Of a stretch of DNA of 64,000 bases, positions 1-12,500 are shown one piece after another. Origin of the DNA: Oenanthe sinensis. Its lineage: Eukaryota; Streptophyta; Magnoliopsida; Apiales; Apiaceae. The number at the start of each line of letters is the position of its first letter. Positions within the stretch are counted from its first letter, which is position 1. A program made the position numbers and the translations under genes. Where the stretch lies: positions 31,348,201 through 31,412,200 of the forward strand of contig CM053802.1 of assembly GCA_028671895.1 (NCBI GenBank), written 5' to 3'. Below the pieces are notes generated by a model. That model searched no databases, had not been told where the DNA came from, and saw only the letters and a list, made by a program, of their open reading frames with translations.

Positions 1-2239
1 ATAGTTTGTAGCTTCATTCTTGACTCGTTTGAACATGAAAACAACTTGTACACTCTTGTAGGATCAATCTTGGCTCATTTGAACTTGAAAACAATTCCTA
101 ACAACTTGAGGCTTTAATCTTAACCCCTTCAAACTTGAAAATAGTTTGTAGCTTCATTCTTGACTCGTTTCAACATGAAAACAACTTGTACACTCTTGTA
201 GGATCAATCTTGGCACATTTCAACCTGAAAACAATTCCTAACAATTTGAAGCTTCATTCTTGACTCGTTCACACTTGAAAACAGTTTGTAGCTTCATTCT
301 TGACTCGTTTCAACATGAAAACAACTTGTAAACTCTTGTAGGATCAATCTTGGCTCATTTGAACTTGAAAACAATTCCTAACAACTTGAGGCTTTAATCT
401 TGACTCGTTCAAACTTGAAAATAGTTTGTAGCTTCATTCTTGACTCGTTTCAACTTGAAAACAACTTGTACACTCTTGTAGAATCAATCTTGGCACATTT
501 GAACCTGAAAACAATTCCTAACAATTTGAGGCTTCATTCTTGACTCGTTAACACTTGAAAACAGTTTGTAGCTTCATTCTTGACTCGTTTCAACATGAAA
601 ACAATTTGTACACTCTTGTAGGATCAATCTTCGCTCATTTGAACTTGAAAACAATTCCTAATAACTTGAGGCTTTAATCTTGACTCGTTCAAACTTGAAA
701 ATAGTTTGTAGCTTCATTCTTGACTCGTTTCAACTTGAAAACAACTTGTACACTCTTGTAGAATCAATCTTGGCACATTTGAACCTGAAAACAATTCCTA
801 GCAATTTGAGGCTTCATTCTTGACTCGTTCACACTTGAAAACAGTTTGTAGCTTCATTCTTGACTCGTTTCAACATGAAAACAACTTGTAAACTCTTGTA
901 GGATCAATCTTGGCTCATTTGAACTTGAAAACAATTCCTAACAACTGGAGGCTTTAATCTTGACTCCTTCAAACTTGGAAACAGTTTGTAGCTCCATTCT
1001 TGACTCGGTACAACATGAAAATAACTTGTAAACTCTTGTAGGATCAATCTTGGCTCATTTGAACTTGAAAACAATTCGTAACAATTTGAGGCTTCATTCT
1101 TGACTCGTTCAAACTTGAAAACTATTTGTAGTTTCATTCTTAACTCGTTTCAACATGAAAACAACTTGTACACTCTTGTAGGAACAATCTTGGCTCATTT
1201 GAACTTGAAAACAATTCCTAACAACTTGAGGCTTTAATCTTGACTCGTTCAAACTTGAAAATAGTTTGTAGCTTCATTCTTGACTCGTTTCAACATGAAA
1301 CCAACTTGTAAACTCTTGTAGGATCAATCTTGGCTCATTTGAACTTGAAAACAATTCCTAACAACTTGAGGCTTTAATCTTGACTCGTTCAAACTTGAAA
1401 ATAGTTTGTAGCTTCATTCTTGACTCGTTTCTACTTGAAAACAACTTGTACACTCTTGTAGAATCAATCTTGGCACATTTGAACCTGAAAACAATTCCTA
1501 ACAATTTGAGGCTTCATTCTTGACTCGTTAACACTTTAAAACAGTTTGTAGCTTCATTCTTGACTCGTTTCAACATGAAAACAATTTGTACACTCTTGTA
1601 GGATCAATCTTCGCTCATTTGAACTTGAAAACAATTCCTAACAACTTGAGGCTTTAATCTTGACTCGTTCAAACTTGAAAATAGTTTGTAGCTTCATTCT
1701 TGACTCGTTTCTACTTGAAAATAACTTGTACACTCTTGTAGAATCAATCTTGGCACATTTGAACCTGAAAACAATTCCTAACAATTTGAGGATTCATTCT
1801 TGACTCGTTAACACTTTAAAACAGTTTGTATCTTCATTCTTGACTCGTTTCAACATGAAAACAATTTGTACACTCTTGTAGGATCAATCTTCGCTCATTT
1901 GAACTTGAAAACAATTCCTAATAACTTGAGGCTCTAATCTTGACTCGTTCAAACTTGAAAATAGTTTGTAGCTTCATTCTTGACTCGTTTCAACTTGAAA
2001 ACAACTTGTACACTCTTGTAGAATCAATCTTGGCACATTTAAACCTTAAAACAATTCCTAGCAATTTGAGGCTTCATTCTTGACTCGTTCACACTTGAAA
2101 ACAGTTTGTAGCTCCATTCTTGACTCGTTTCAACATGAAAACAACTTGTAACTCTTGTAGGATCAATCTTGGCTCATTTGAACTTGAAAACAATTCGTAA
2201 CAATTTGAGGCTTCATTCTTGACTCGTTCAAACTTGAAA
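1..2239. repeat. 16-mer HOR, copy 1 (2239 bp)
   Basis: Monomers run in the order A B A B A B A C A A B A B A B C, with an A-A adjacency at about 1131-1410. The unit is 16 x 140 minus one base, lost in CTTGTAACTC near 2150. Private markers include TTAACCCCTTC at about 119-130, GGAACAATC at about 1181 and the AACCTTAAAAC variant at about 2042. All of these recur 2239 bp later. Nothing in it is convincingly coding. Confidence 0.92.
991..1130. repeat. Representative class C (A/B chimeric) monomer
   Basis: This unit has an A-like front (CAACATG, GGATCAATCTTGGCTC, GAACTTG) but a B-like rear half (ACAATTTGAGGCTTCATTC), followed by A-like GTTCAAACTTG. It carries private variants GACTCGGTAC near the start and ATTCGTAAC in the middle. 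The same type closes the 16-mer HOR (about 2111-2249) and recurs near 7217, 8740, 9860 and 12210. I did not see the ATTCGTAAC type after about 12.3 kb. The simplest reading is an ancient unequal exchange inside the monomer that was then amplified within a HOR. Confidence 0.8.
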
Positions 2240-4478
2240 ATAGTTTGTAGCTTCATTCTTGACTCGTTTGAACATGAAAACAACTTGTACACTCTTGTAG
2301 GATCAATCTTGGCTCATTTGAACTTGAAAACAATTCCTAACAACTTGAGGCTTTAATCTTAACCCCTTCAAACTTGAAAATAGTTTGTAGCTTCATTCTT
2401 GACTCGTTTCAACATGAAAACAACTTGTACACTCTTGTAGGATCAATCTTGGCACATTTCAACCTGAAAACAATTCCTAACAATTTGAAGCTTCATTCTT
2501 GACTCGTTCACACTTGAAAACAGTTTGTAGCTTCATTCTTGACTCGTTTCAACATGAAAACAACTTGTAAACTCTTGTAGGATCAATCTTGGCTCATTTG
2601 AACTTGAAAACAATTCCTAACAACTTGAGGCTTTAATCTTGACTCGTTCAAACTTGAAAATAGTTTGTAGCTTCATTCTTGACTCGTTTCAACTTGAAAA
2701 CAACTTGTACACTCTTGTAGAATCAATCTTGGCACATTTGAACCTGAAAACAATTCCTAACAATTTGAGGCTTCATTCTTGACTCGTTAACACTTGAAAA
2801 CAGTTTGTAGCTTCATTCTTGACTCGTTTCAACATGAAAACAATTTGTACACTCTTGTAGGATCAATCTTCGCTCATTTGAACTTGAAAACAATTCCTAA
2901 TAACTTGAGGCTTTAATCTTGACTCGTTCAAACTTGAAAATAGTTTGTAGCTTCATTCTTGACTCGTTTCAACTTGAAAACAACTTGTACACTCTTGTAG
3001 AATCAATCTTGGCACATTTGAACCTGAAAACAATTCCTAGCAATTTGAGGCTTCATTCTTGACTCGTTCACACTTGAAAACAGTTTGTAGCTTCATTCTT
3101 GACTCGTTTCAACATGAAAACAACTTGTAAACTCTTGTAGGATCAATCTTGGCTCATTTGAACTTGAAAACAATTCCTAACAACTGGAGGCTTTAATCTT
3201 GACTCCTTCAAACTTGGAAACAGTTTGTAGCTCCATTCTTGACTCGGTACAACATGAAAATAACTTGTAAACTCTTGTAGGATCAATCTTGGCTCATTTG
3301 AACTTGAAAACAATTCGTAACAATTTGAGGCTTCATTCTTGACTCGTTCAAACTTGAAAACTATTTGTAGTTTCATTCTTAACTCGTTTCAACATGAAAA
3401 CAACTTGTACACTCTTGTAGGAACAATCTTGGCTCATTTGAACTTGAAAACAATTCCTAACAACTTGAGGCTTTAATCTTGACTCGTTCAAACTTGAAAA
3501 TAGTTTGTAGCTTCATTCTTGACTCGTTTCAACATGAAACCAACTTGTAAACTCTTGTAGGATCAATCTTGGCTCATTTGAACTTGAAAACAATTCCTAA
3601 CAACTTGAGGCTTTAATCTTGACTCGTTCAAACTTGAAAATAGTTTGTAGCTTCATTCTTGACTCGTTTCTACTTGAAAACAACTTGTACACTCTTGTAG
3701 AATCAATCTTGGCACATTTGAACCTGAAAACAATTCCTAACAATTTGAGGCTTCATTCTTGACTCGTTAACACTTTAAAACAGTTTGTAGCTTCATTCTT
3801 GACTCGTTTCAACATGAAAACAATTTGTACACTCTTGTAGGATCAATCTTCGCTCATTTGAACTTGAAAACAATTCCTAACAACTTGAGGCTTTAATCTT
3901 GACTCGTTCAAACTTGAAAATAGTTTGTAGCTTCATTCTTGACTCGTTTCTACTTGAAAATAACTTGTACACTCTTGTAGAATCAATCTTGGCACATTTG
4001 AACCTGAAAACAATTCCTAACAATTTGAGGATTCATTCTTGACTCGTTAACACTTTAAAACAGTTTGTATCTTCATTCTTGACTCGTTTCAACATGAAAA
4101 CAATTTGTACACTCTTGTAGGATCAATCTTCGCTCATTTGAACTTGAAAACAATTCCTAATAACTTGAGGCTCTAATCTTGACTCGTTCAAACTTGAAAA
4201 TAGTTTGTAGCTTCATTCTTGACTCGTTTCAACTTGAAAACAACTTGTACACTCTTGTAGAATCAATCTTGGCACATTTAAACCTTAAAACAATTCCTAG
4301 CAATTTGAGGCTTCATTCTTGACTCGTTCACACTTGAAAACAGTTTGTAGCTTCATTCTTGACTCGTTTCAACATGAAAACAACTTGTAACTCTTGTAGG
4401 ATCAATCTTGGCTCATTTGAACTTGAAAACAATTCGTAACAATTTGAGGCTTCATTCTTGACTCGTTCAAACTTGAAA
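2240..4478. repeat. 16-mer HOR, copy 2 (2239 bp)
   Basis: Comparing this with copy 1 by eye, line by line, I found a single difference: C at 2114 in copy 1 against T at 4353 here. All private markers and the one-base deletion (near 4390) are shared. Such near-identity points to very recent tandem duplication or gene conversion, or to a duplication introduced during assembly. A computed alignment could reveal a few more differences. Confidence 0.92.
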
Positions 4479-6670
4479 ATAGTTTGTAGTTTCATTCTTG
4501 ACTCGTTTGAACATGAAAACAACTTGTACACTCTTGTAGGATCAATCTTGGCTCATTTGAACTTGAAAACAATTCCTAACAACTTGAGGCTTTAATCTTA
4601 ACTCATTCAAACTTGAAAATAGTTTGTAGCTTCATTCTTGACTCGTTTCAACATGAAAACAACTTGTACACTCTTGTAGGATCAATCTTGGCACATTTCA
4701 ACCTGAAAACAATTCCTAACAATTTGAAGCTTCATTCTTGACTCGTTCACACTTGAAAACAGTTTGTAGCTTCATTCTTGACTCGTTTCAACATGAAAAC
4801 AACTTGTAAACTCTTGTAGGATCAATCTTGGCTCATTTGAACTTGAAAACAATTCCTAACAACTTGAGGCTTTAATCTTGACTCGTTCAAACTTGAAAAT
4901 AGTTTGTAGCTTCATTCTTGACTCGTTTCAACTTGAAAACAACTTGTACACTCTTGTAGAATCAATCTTGGCACATTTGAACCTGAAAACAATTCCTAAC
5001 AATTTGAGGCTTCATTCTTGACTCGTTAACACTTGAAAACAGTTTGTAGCTTCATTCTTGACTCGTTTCAACATGAAAACAATTTGTACACTCTTGTAGG
5101 ATCAATCTTCGCTCATTTGAACTTGAAAACAATTCCTAATAACTTGAGGCTTTAATCTTGACTCGTTCAAACTTGAAAATAGTTTGTAGCTTCATTCTTG
5201 ACTCGTTTCAACTTGAAAACAACTTGTACACTCTTGTAGAATCAATCTTGGCACATTTGAACCTGAAAACAATTCCTAGCAATTTGAGGCTTCATTCTTG
5301 ACTCGTTCACACTTGAAAACAGTTTGTAGCTTCATTCTTGACTCGTTTCAACATGAAAACAACTTGTAAACTCTTGTAGGATCAATCTTGGCTCATTTGA
5401 ACTTGAAAACAATTCCTAACAACTTGAGGCTTTAATCTTGACTCCTTCAAACTTGGAAACAGTTTGTAGCTCCATTCTTGACTCGGTACAACATGAAAAT
5501 AACTTGTAAACTCTTGTAGGATCAATCTTGGCTCATTTGAACTTGAAAACAATTCGTAACAATTTGAGGCTTCATTCTTGACTCGTTCAAACTTGAAAAC
5601 TATTTGTAGTTTCATTCTTAACTCGTTTCAACATGAAAACAACTTGTACACTCTTGTAGGAACAATCTTGGCTCATTTGAACTTGAAAACAATTCCTAAC
5701 AACTTGAGGCTTTAATCTTGACTCGTTCAAACTTGAAAATAGTTTGTAGCTTCATTCTTGACTCGTTTCAACATGAAACCAACTTGTAAACTCTTGTAGG
5801 ATCAATCTTGGCTCATTTGAACTTGAAAACAATTCCTAACAACTTGAGACTTTAATCTTGACTCGTTCAAACTTGAAAATAGTTTGTAACTTCATTCTTG
5901 ACTCGTTTCTACTTGAAAATAACTTGTACACTCTTGTAGAATCAATCTTGGCACATTTGAACCTGAAAACAATTCCTAACAATTTGAGGCTTCATTCTTG
6001 ACTCGTTAACACTTTAAAACAGTTTGTAGCTTCATTCTTGACTCGTTTCAACATGAAAACAATTTGTACACTCTTGTAGGATCAATCTTCGCTCATTTGA
6101 ACTTGAAAACAATTCCTAACAACTTGAGGCTTTAATCTTGACTCGTTCAAACTTGAAAATAGTTTGTAGCTTCATTCTTGACTCGTTTCTACTTGAAAAT
6201 AACTTGTACACTCTTGTAGAATCAATCTTGGCACATTTGAACCTGAAAACAATTCCTAACAATTTGAGGATTCATTCTTGACTCGTTAACACTTTAAAAC
6301 AGTTTGTATCTTCATTCTTGACTCGTTTCAACATGAAAACAATTTGTACACTCTTGTAGGATCAATCTTCGCTCATTTGAACTTGAAAACAATTCCTAAT
6401 AACTTGAGGCTCTAATCTTGACTCGTTCAAACTTGAAAATAGTTTGTAGCTTCATTCTTGACTCGTTTCAACTTGAAAACAACTTGTACACTCTTGTAGA
6501 ATCAATCTTGGCACATTTAAACCTGAAAACAATTCCTAGCAATTTGAGGCTTCATTCTTGACTCGTTCACACTTGAAAACAGTTTGTAGCTTCATTCTTG
6601 ACTCGTTTCAACATGAAAACAACTTGTAACTCTTGTAGGATCAATCTTGGCTCATTTGAACTTGAAAACA
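4479..6670. repeat. 16-mer HOR, copy 3 (diverged, ends at a 6-bp deletion)
   Basis: This copy keeps the monomer order and the one-base deletion near 6629 but is older. It has GTAGTTTCATTC near 4489, TTAACTCATTC near 4597 where copies 1-2 have TTAACCCCTTC, CAACTTGAGG near 5420 where they have CAACTGGAGG, GAGACTTTAATC near 5846, GTAACTTC near 5888 and AACCTGAAAAC near 6520. Homology to the 16-mer stops at about 6671, where 6 bp are missing (ACAATTAACTTGAGG) and the neighbouring HOR takes over. Confidence 0.88.
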
Positions 6671-9220
6671 ATTAACTTGAGGCTCTAATCTTGACTCGTT
6701 CAAACTTGAAAATAGTTTGTAGCTTCATTCTTGACTCGTTTCAACTTGAAAACAACTTGTACACTGTTGTAGAATCAATCTTGGCACATTTGAACCTGAA
6801 AACAATTCCTAGCAATTTGAGGCTTCCGTTCACACTTGAAAACAGTTTGTAGCTTCATTCTTGTCTCGTTTCAACATGAAAACAACTTGTACACTCTTGT
6901 AGGATCAATCTTGGCACATTTGAACCTGAAAACAATTCCTAACAATTTGAAGCTTCATTCTTGACTCGTTCACACTTGAAAACAGTTTGTAGCTTCATTC
7001 TTGACTCGTTTCAACATGAAAACAACTTGTAAACTCTTGTAGGATCAATCTTGGCTCATTTGAACTTGAAAACAATTCCTAACAACTTGAGGCTTTAATC
7101 TTGACTCCTTCAAACTTGGAAACAGTTTGTAGCTCCATTCTTGACTCGGTACAACATGAAAATAACTTGTAAACTCTTGTGGGATCAATCTTGGCTCATT
7201 TGAACTTGAAAACAATTCGTAACAATTTGAGGCTTCATTCTTGACTCGTTCAAACTTGAAAATAGTTTGTAGCTTCATTCTTGACTCGTTTCAACATGAA
7301 AACAACTTGTACACTCTTGTAGGATCAATCTTGGCTCATTTGAACTTGAAAACAATTCCTAACAACTTGAGGCTTTAATCTTAACTCATTCAAACTTGAA
7401 AATAGTTTGTAGCTTCATTCTTGACTCGTTTCAACATGAAAACAACTTGTACACTCTTGTAGGATCAATCTTGGCACATTTCAACCTGAAAACAATTCCT
7501 AACAATTTGAAGCTTCATTCTTGACTCGTTCACACTTGAAAACAGTTTGTAGCTTCATTCTTGACTCGTTTCAACATGAAAACAACTTGTAAACTCTTGT
7601 AGGATCAATCTTGGCTCATTTGAACTTGAAAACAATTCCTAACAACTTGAGGCTTTAATCTTGACTCGTTCAAACTTGAAAATAGTTTGTAGCTTCATTC
7701 TTGACTCGTTTCTACTTGAAAATAACTTGTACACTCTTGTAGAATCAATCTTGGCACATTTGAACCTGAAAACAATTCCTAACAATTTGAGGATTCATTC
7801 TTGACTCGTTAACACTTTAAAACAGTTTGTATCTTCATTCTTGACTCGTTTCAACATGAAAACAATTTGTACACTCTTGTAGGATCAATCTTCGCTCATT
7901 TGAACTTGAAAACAATTCCTAATAACTTGAGGCTCTAATCTTGACTCGTTCAAACTTGAAAATAGTTTGTAGCTTCATTCTTGACTCGTTTCAACTTGAA
8001 AACAACTTGTACACTCTTGTAGAATCAATCTTGGCACATTTAAACCTGAAAACAATTCCTAGCAATTTGAGGCTTCATTCTTGACTCGTTCACACTTGAA
8101 AACAGTTTGTAGCTTCATTCTTGACTCGTTTCAACATGAAAACAACTTGTAACTCTTGTAGGATCAATCTTGGCTCATTTGAACTTGAAAACAATTAACT
8201 TGAGGCTCTAATCTTGACTCGTTCAAACTTGAAAATAGTTTGTAGCTTCATTCTTGACTCGTTTCAACTTGAAAACAACTTGTACACTGTTGTAGAATCA
8301 ATCTTGGCACATTTGAACCTGAAAACAATTCCTAGCAATTTGAGGCTTCCGTTCACACTTGAAAACAGTTTGTAGCTTCATTCTTGTCTCGTTTCAACAT
8401 GAAAACAACTTGTACACTCTTGTAGGATCAATCTTGGCACATTTGAACCTGAAAACAATTCCTAACAATTTGAAGCTTCATTCTTGACTCGTTCACACTT
8501 GAAAACAGTTTGTAGCTTCATTCTTGACTCGTTTCAACATGAAAACAACTTGTAAACTCTTGTAGGATCAATCTTGGCTCATTTGAACTTGAAAACAATT
8601 CCTAACAACTTGAGGCTTTAATCTTGACTCCTTCAAACTTGGAAACAGTTTGTAGCTCCATTCTTGACTCGGTACAACATGAAAATAACTTGTAAACTCT
8701 TGTGGGATCAATCTTGGCTCATTTGAACTTGAAAACAATTCGTAACAATTTGAGGCTTCATTCTTGACTCGTTCAAACTTGAAAATAGTTTGTAGCTTCA
8801 TTCTTGACTCGTTTCAACATGAAAACAACTTGTACACTCTTGTAGGATCAATCTTGGCTCATTTGAACTTGAAAACAATTCCTAACAACTTGAGGCTTTA
8901 ATCTTAACTCATTCAAACTTGAAAATAGTTTGTAGCTTCATTCTTGACTCGTTTCAACATGAAAACAACTTGTACACTCTTGTAGGATCAATCTTGGCAC
9001 ATTTCAACCTGAAAACAATTCCTAACAATTTGAAGCTTCATTCTTGACTCGTTCACACTTGAAAACAGTTTGTAGCTTCATTCTTGACTCGTTTCAACAT
9101 GAAAACAACTTGTAAACTCTTGTAGGATCAATCTTGGCTCATTTGAACTTGAAAACAATTCCTAACAACTTGAGGCTTTAATCTTGACTCGTTCAAACTT
9201 GAAAATAGTTTGTAGCTTCA
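6111..9220. repeat. 11-mer HOR, two tandem copies of 1523 bp
   Basis: Sequence at about 6111-7700 reappears 1523 bp later. The unit equals 11 x 140 minus 17, fully explained by three shared deletions: 1 bp (near 6629 and 8151), 6 bp (near 6673 and 8196) and 10 bp (GGCTTCCGTTCAC near 6826 and 8349). Other shared markers are the GTTGTAGAATC variant, CTTGTCTCG near 6860 and 8386, and CTTGTGGGATC near 7170 and 8700. An odd number of monomers means the unit does not preserve the A/B dimer register. Its first part overlaps the end of the preceding 16-mer copy. Confidence 0.9.
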
Positions 9221-10250
9221 TTCTTGACTCGTTTCAACTTGAAAACAACTTGTACACTCTTGTAGAATCAATCTTGGCACATTTGAACCTGAAAACAATT
9301 CCTAACAATTTGAGGCTTCATTCTTGACTCGTTAACACTTGAAAACAGTTTGTAGCTTCATTCTTGACTCGTTTCAACATGAAAACAATTTGTACACTCT
9401 TGTAGGATCAATCTTCGCTCATTTGAACTTGAAAACAATTCCTAATAACTTGAGGCTTTAATCTTGACTCGTTCAAACTTGAAAATAGTTTGTAGCTTCA
9501 TTCTTGACTCGTTTCAACTTGAAAACAACTTGTACACTCTTGTAGAATCAATCTTGGCACATTTGAACCTGAAAACAATTCCTAGCAATTTGAGGCTTCA
9601 TTCTTGACTCGTTCACACTTGAAAACAGTTTGTAGCTTCATTCTTGACTCGTTTCAACATGAAAAAAACTTGTAAACTCTTGTAGGATCAATCTTGGCTC
9701 ATTTGAACTTGAAAACAATTCCTAACAACTTGAGGCTTTAATCTTGACTCCTTCAAACTTGGAAACAGTTTGTAGCTCCATTCTTGACTCGGTACAACAT
9801 GAAAATAACTTGTAAACTCTTGTAGGATCAATCTTGGCTCATTTGAACTTGAAAACAATTCGTAACAATTTGAGGCTTCATTCATGACTCGTTCAAACTT
9901 GAAAACTATTTGTAGTTTCATTCTTAACTCGTTTCAACATGAAAACAACTTGTACACTCTTGTAGGAACAATCTTGGCTCATTTGAACTTGAAAACAATT
10001 CCTAACAACTTGAGGCTTTAATCTTGACTCGTTCAAACTTGAAAATAGTTTGTAGCTTCATTCTTGACTCGTTTCAACATGAAACCAACTTGTAAACTCT
10101 TGTAGGATCAATCTTGGCTCATTTGAACTTGAAAACAATTCCTAACAACTTGAGGCTTTAATCTTGACTCGTTCAAACTTTAAAATAGTTTGTAGCTTCA
10201 TTCTTGACTAGTTTCAACTTGAAAACAACTTGTACACTCTTGTAGAATCA
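9160..10250. repeat. Return to 16-mer-type monomer order
   Basis: This stretch aligns with copy 3 of the 16-mer at an offset of about 4306 bp (5382 corresponds to 9688). It includes the GACTCCTTC/GACTCGGTAC pair, the class C unit near 9860 and the A-A adjacency. Local changes are GAAAAAAACTTG near 9663, TTCATGACTCG near 9881 and GACTAGTTTC near 10207. It shows that the 11-mer was inserted into, or arose inside, a 16-mer background. Confidence 0.75.
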
Positions 10251-12500
10251 ATCTTGGCACATTTGAACCTGAAAACAATTCCTAACAATTTGAGGCTTCA
10301 TTCTTGACTCGTTAACATTTTAAAACAGTTTGTAGCTTCATTCTTGACTCGTTTCAACATGAAAACAATTTGTACACTCTTGTAGGATCAATCTTCGCTC
10401 ATTTGAACTTGAAAACAATTCCTAATAACTTGAGGCTCTAATCTTGACTCGTTCAAACTTGAAAATAGTTTGTAGCTTCATTCTTGACTCGTTTCAACTT
10501 GAAAACAACTTGTACACTCTTGTAGAATCAATCTTGGCACATTTGAACCTGAAAACAATTCCTAGCAATTTGAGGCTTCATTCTTGACTCGTTCACACTT
10601 GAAAACAGTTTGTAGCTTCATTCTTGACTCGTTTCAACATGAAAACAACTTGTAACTCTTGTAGGATCAATCTTGGCTCATTTGAACTTGAAAACAATTA
10701 ACTTGAGGCTCTAATCTTGACTCGTTCAAACTTGAAAATAGTTTGTAGCTTCATTCTTGACTCGTTTCAACTTGAAAACAACTTGTACACTGTTGTAGAA
10801 TCAATCTTGGCACATTTGAACCTGAAAACAATTCCTAGCAATTTGAGGCTTCCGTTCACACTTGAAAACAGTTTGTAGCTTCATTCTTGACTCGTTTCAA
10901 CATGAAAACAACTTGTAAACTCTTGTAGGATCAATTTTGGCTCATTTGAACTTGAAAACAATTCCTAACAACTTGAGGCTTTAATCTTGACTCCTTCAAA
11001 CTTGGAAACAGTTTGTAGCTCCATTCTTGACTCGGTACAACATGAAAATAACTTGTAAACTCTTGTAGGATCAATCTTGGCTCATTTGAACTTGAAAACA
11101 ATTAATTACAATTTGAGGCTTCATTCTTGACTCGTTCAAACTTGAAAACTATTTGTAGTTTCATTCTTAACTCGTTTCAACATGAAAACAACTTGTACAC
11201 TCTTGTAGGATCAATCTTGGCTCATTTGAACTTAAAAATAATTCCTAACAACTTGAGGCTTTAATCTTGACTCGTTCAAACTTGAAAATAGTTAGTAGCT
11301 TCATTCTTGACTCGTTTCAACATGAAAACAACATGTACACTCTTGTAGGATCAATCTTGGCACATTTGAACCTGAAAACAATTCCTAACAATTTGAGGCT
11401 TCATTCTTGACTCGTTAACACTTTAAAACAGTTTGTAGCTTCATTCTTGACTCGTTTCAACATGAAAACAATTTGTACACTCTTGTAGGATCAATCTTCG
11501 CTCATTTGAACTTGAAAACAATTCCTAATAACTTGAGGCTCTAATCTTGACTCGTTCAAACTTGAAAATAGTTTGTAGCTTCATTCTTGACTCGTTTCAA
11601 CTTGAAAACAACTTGTACACTCTGGTAGAATCAATCTTGGCACATTTGAACCTGAAAACAATTCCTAGCAATTTGAGGCTTCATTCTTGACTCGTTCACA
11701 CTTGAAAACAGTTTGTAGCTTCATTCTTGACTCGTTTCAACATGAAAACAATTTGTAACTCTTGTAGGATCAATCTTGGCTCATTTGAACTTGAAAACAA
11801 TTCCTAATAACTTGAGGCTCTAATCTTGACTCGTTCAAACTTGAAAATAGTTTGTAGCTTCATTCTTGACTCGTTTCAACTTGAACACAACTTGTACACT
11901 GTTGTAGAATCAATCTTGGCACATTTGAACCTGAAAACAATTCCTAGCAATTTGAGGCTTCCGTTCACACTTGAAAACAGTTTGTAGCTTCATTCTTCAC
12001 TCGTTTCAACATGAAAACAACTTGCAAACTCTTGTGGGATCAATCTTGGCTCATTTGAACTTGAAAACAATTCCTAACAACTTGAGGCTTTAATCTGGAC
12101 TCCTTCAAACTTGGAAACAGTTTATAGCTCCATTCTTGACTCGGTACAACATGAAAATAACTTGTAAACTCTTGTAGGATCAATCTTGGCTCATTTGAAC
12201 TTGAAAACAATTCGTTACAATTTGAGGCTTCATTCTTGACTCGTTCAAACTTGAAAACTATTTGTAGTTTCATTCTTAATTCGTTTCAACATGAAAACAA
12301 CTTGTACACTCTTGTAGGATCAATCTTGGCTCATTTGAACTTGAAAATAATTCCTAACAACTTGAGGCTTTAATCTTGACTCGTTCAAACTTGAAAATAG
12401 TTAGTAGCTTCATTCTTGACTCGTTTCAACATGTAAACAACATGTACACTCTTGTAGGATCAATCTTGGCACATTTGAACCTGAAAACAATTCCTAACAA
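10250..12500. repeat. 8-mer HOR, two copies at 1103-1109 bp
   Basis: Markers repeat at 1103 bp before and 1109 bp after a 6-bp deletion that only the first copy carries (near 10699). Shared markers are the 10-bp deletion in TTCCGTTCAC (10851 and 11960), GTTAGTAGC (11291 and 12400) and ACATGTACAC (11331 and 12440). The second copy adds CTTGAACACAAC near 11882 and CTTGCAAACTC near 12021. The second class C unit here reads ATTCGTTAC. The last register-shifting indel before the long in-phase region is the one at 11960. Confidence 0.85.

Noticed and set aside
904..1137. Minus-strand open frame of 77 codons, recurring at 3143, 5382, 7045, 8568, 9688, 12040 and 37520
   Set aside because: It recurs because the HOR recurs (spacings 2239, 2239, 1663, 1523). 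The translation is itself a repeat of the sub-repeat, it has no recognisable domain, and 140 is not divisible by 3, so the frame rotates and closes within two monomers. No promoter or splice evidence.
2089..2292. Minus-strand open frame of 67 codons, also at 4328-4531
   Set aside because: A chance frame opened by the one-base deletion in the last monomer of the 16-mer; its two copies are 2239 bp apart and nothing else supports coding.
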